NCBI RefSeq assembly: GCF_000315625.1
Contig: NW_005434596.1
Span: forward strand, 107,173-171,172
Length of the DNA stretch: 64,000 nucleotides
Direction: 5' to 3'
Source of the DNA: Guillardia theta CCMP2712
Lineage: Eukaryota > Cryptophyceae > Pyrenomonadales > Geminigeraceae
Part shown: one piece after another, positions 61,681-64,000 of the stretch
Position numbering within the stretch: position 1 is the first letter of the stretch
Layout of the letters: each line of letters begins with the position of its first letter
Position numbers and translations under genes: made by a program
Notes under the pieces: model-generated
The model's database searches: none
What the model was told of the DNA's origin: nothing
What the model saw: only the letters and a program-made list of their open reading frames with translations

Positions 61681-62214
61681 CCCATTCCTACTCTTGGGGC
61701 TGTGATTTGACTACATGATGGTCGTTGGGATGACCGGTGCAGGAACACGTCGAAAAGGGGTGGTGATGGGAAGTAAACGACGTGGTAGGGTCCTTTGGAA
61801 GACTTGAAAGAAGTGGTTTTGAAGATGGGGGGTAAACAAGAAGTATTTTATTCCATCTTAAAAAAGGTTTTAAAAGAACTCCGCCGTGAACCAACTTGAT
61901 TTCAAAACTTCCCGTGTTTGAGAGAAACGAAGAGACTCATTCTCGTCAAGAAGTCATACATCGTCATGGAGTGGTTCACAGGCTCGCCTCAAAGTTGTAA
62001 TTCTTGTTGAATTCTATTGGTATCGAGCTCGCCCCAGTGATTTACTAGAACATCTCTTTTAGACAGAGCTTATTATTACCATAGCATGGTGCTGTTTTCA
62101 ACGTCCGAAGCCCATTCTCGGAATGCACAAGCCTCTTGTTTACTACAGCACTCTCTGGCAAGAAGTATTATAAATGGTCACGGACTACGCGCAAGTGCCC
62201 CTTGTGGATACCCT

Positions 62215-62335
62215 ACTACCACGCCGGATTTCCGGTTGCTCCTGCGGATACTGTCACGTACCGTCACGAGTACTATCACGAGTATACTTGCGGATACTTG
62301 ATCGGATACTGATTCGGATACTCTCGGATGCTCTC
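62215..62335. repeat. GGATACT-type short repeats
   Basis: CGGATACT, GATCGGATACTG, TTCGGATACTC and TCACGAGTACTATCACGAGT words alternate just upstream of and into the FkbM gene start. Confidence 0.6.
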
Positions 62336-63275
62336 CGACTTCATGCAGGCATCAGGCAAGTCAACAGGGTCAGCGGAGGGCTCCCGGCATGGGCGGCTGA
62401 TGTTCGACATAGGAGCTCATATCGGTCAGAGTGCCAGCTACTTCCTCGGCCATGGCTTCAAGGTCGTTGCTGTGGAGGCGAACCCAGAGGCATGCAAGAG
62501 GATACGTGAGAGTTTTTGTGCTTTCCTCGATAGCGGGCAGCTCGTGTTGGAGGAGAAGGCAGTGTGGAGGGAGCATGGGAGGAAGATAGACTTCTATGTG
62601 AATGAGGAGGACTCGGAGTGGAGCTCGGTCTTCCAAGCAGTGGGAGGAAGATTCGATACAGAGTGCCGCGTGTTTTCAGTAGAGACATGCACTATGTTTA
62701 GCCTGTATGAGACCTACGGATGTCCGCAGTACATCAAGGTGGACATCGAAGGAGGGGATGAGATGTGCTTGCAGCAGCTGAAGGATCTCCGCCCTCCCGA
62801 GATCCTCTCGTTTGAGTGCAACTCGTTGAGTTGGGTGGGAATGGCGCAGGAGCTGGGGTACGATGCGTTCAAGCTCGTACCCCAAAGCTCCTTCCTGGCC
62901 GAGGGTGTCGAGTGGTCGCACAGAGTATGGCACAGTGGACCAGAGGGGGACGAGGCGCTGAACGTTGATGGGGACAAGAGCTGGTGCTCAAGGGAGGAGC
63001 TGGAGGAGCAAATCCGGGATCGGTTCGTCGTGCACAGCAGCACAGGAGTAGACGAGTTCCTACGGTCGGCAAGACCGTTCATGCAGCATGACTTTGCGGT
63101 GCTGCAGGCTGTCTTTCCCATCGAGTCCAAGGACGAGCAGGAATGGTACGACATCTACTGCACAATGAAGAGAAACCGGAGGAAGGAAGGGCGGTGGGAA
63201 AGGGAAAGTGAGAAAGAAGGGGAGAGGGAGGGGAGAGAAAGGCAGAGACAAAGACGGGAGGGCGAGACAGGATAG
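62328..63275 (+). CDS. FkbM-family SAM-dependent methyltransferase
   Basis: Intronless, 315 residues. The SAM-binding motif I is FDIGAHIGQSASYFLGHGFK, followed by VVAVEANPEACKRI (acidic loop, motif II) and YIKVDIEGGDEMCL (the FkbM L-K-I-D-V-E-G-x-E motif). The C-terminal third is less conserved and ends in a basic, Arg/Glu-rich tail (RRKEGRWERESEKEGERE). FkbM enzymes O-methylate sugars, polyketides or other small molecules; the substrate cannot be told here. The start at 62328 lies inside the GGATACT repeats. MFDIGAHIG at 62400 would be too short, so an upstream Met is needed. Confidence 0.85.
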   Translation: MLSDFMQASGKSTGSAEGSRHGRLMFDIGAHIGQSASYFLGHGFKVVAVEANPEACKRIRESFCAFLDSGQLVLEEKAVWREHGRKIDFYVNEEDSEWSSVFQAVGGRFDTECRVFSVETCTMFSLYETYGCPQYIKVDIEGGDEMCLQQLKDLRPPEILSFECNSLSWVGMAQELGYDAFKLVPQSSFLAEGVEWSHRVWHSGPEGDEALNVDGDKSWCSREELEEQIRDRFVVHSSTGVDEFLRSARPFMQHDFAVLQAVFPIESKDEQEWYDIYCTMKRNRRKEGRWERESEKEGEREGRERQRQRREGETG

Positions 63276-63379
63276 CTTAGGAGCTTGCAATACAATGAGT
63301 GCAGAGGAGGAACGAGACGTCATCTGCTCTGCCTCACTAGCTCAAGAATCTCTTCCGCCTTGCTTACATCGTTAGATCC

Positions 63380-64000
63380 TCGCACCGTGGCGCCCAGACC
63401 TCACCTGCTTGCTGGCCTCATCCTTCATCCTCTGCTGGCGGACTATCATGGAGGAGCGAAGGTTTTTCAGCCTCTCGAGATCGCTCCTTGATCCCGCAGG
63501 GGTCTCCTCCTTCCCGTCCTTCTTTCGAACCAGAAGGAAAAAGTCTGTCGGGTCTTCGATGTCCTTGAAAGAGCTGACGGCGCGCTGAAGGAGAGAGAGG
63601 ACGAATAGGGAGAAGAAACGAGGAGGAGGAGGAGGAGGAGGAAGCAAACGAGGACGAGGAGGAGGAGGAGGAGGAGGAGGAGGAGGAGGCAAACGAGGAC
63701 GAAGATGAGGGCAGAGAAAAGGCGGGATGCCGTTAGTGGAAGAACGAAAAGGAGAAGAAGGGGTGAAGTTACTCCGCTCTTGCCGGACACGAGATTCAGC
63801 ATGTTGACTTGTTGTCGGGGCTGGGGATCAAGCTGTTGCCAGATGGCCTGAGAGGGGGAGAAGTCAATGATAGACAAGTGGGGAGGTGGTGGTGGTAGTG
63901 ATGGTGATGATGATGAGGATGATAACGATGATGATGATGATGAGCAGGAGGAGGAGGAAGATAAGATGGAGAGACAAAGAGAAAGATAGAGAGAAAGGGG
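63380..64000 (-). CDS. 3' part of an unrecognised gene, continues past the window
   Basis: Two minus-strand exon-like segments. About 63850..63775 reads AIWQQLDPQPRQQVNMLNLV SGKSG. About 63585..63405 reads AVSSFKDIEDPTDFFLLVRK, GSRSDLERLKNLRSSMIVRQ and QRMKDEASKQ, followed by a GTGAGG donor. The helical, charged second segment suggests a coiled coil. The terminal exon is not identified and no family is recognised. Confidence 0.4.
63618..63690. repeat. (GGA)n microsatellite
   Basis: GGA units interrupted by AAACGAGGACGA in the intron between the two exon-like segments. Another GAT/GGA tract is at 63885..63960. Confidence 0.8.

Overview
The window is nuclear DNA of a unicellular eukaryote. Nearly every recognisable gene is broken by short GT-AG introns, mostly 45-350 nt, many of them filled with pyrimidine- or purine-rich microsatellites. 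Exon chains were rebuilt by hand from splice signals, reading phase and family knowledge. The gene set (thiazole kinase, OSCA/TMEM63 channel, RWP-RK factor, CCZ1, Sfi1-like and coiled-coil cytoskeletal proteins) and moderate GC fit an algal protist. A cryptophyte such as Guillardia is a reasonable guess, but the window alone cannot prove it.

Layout. 0-13 kb: 5' end of a thiM-like gene (-), a 20-exon gene for a four-PDZ protein (+), a nocturnin/CCR4-type nuclease (-) whose 3' end overlaps the PDZ gene, and ALG7/DPAGT1 (+). 13.6-16 kb: an unrecognised multi-exon gene (-). 16-21.5 kb: four NmrA-like genes, all intronless and almost identical. One is inverted, one is gutted by foreign DNA carrying an NHL-repeat gene fragment, and two are intact in a 1352-bp tandem. 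21.6-30 kb: a W/R-repeat (Sfi1-like) gene and an OSCA/TMEM63 channel gene of more than 20 exons, both (-). 30.4-38 kb: CCZ1 (+) facing a coiled-coil protein gene (-).

38-46 kb is accessory in character: an acidic protein with an 11-residue tandem repeat, several weak hypothetical genes, an RWP-RK gene, GC-rich islands (one holding the 100-N assembly gap) and scattered copies of a short repeat with the core TTTTTAACTTAACTTTGAGT. 46-50 kb: DXO/RAI1 decapping nuclease (+) and a PH-domain coiled-coil gene (-) with interlocked stop codons. 51-55 kb: two paralogous genes for proteins with three Zn2Cys6-like clusters, plus a relic. 56-58 kb: an RPUSD1-like pseudouridine synthase (+) and FAHD1 (-), tail to tail 12 bp apart. 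58.6-60.6 kb: a PAS-class III nucleotide cyclase (-). 62.3 kb: an FkbM methyltransferase (+). The right edge holds part of one more gene (-).

Most genes are housekeeping and functionally unlinked, as is normal for a eukaryote. The most unusual items are the triple Zn2Cys6 proteins, the NmrA array with its disrupted member, the dispersed hairpin repeat tied to GC islands, and a C-rich TACCCC/ACCACCCC signature upstream of many starts.
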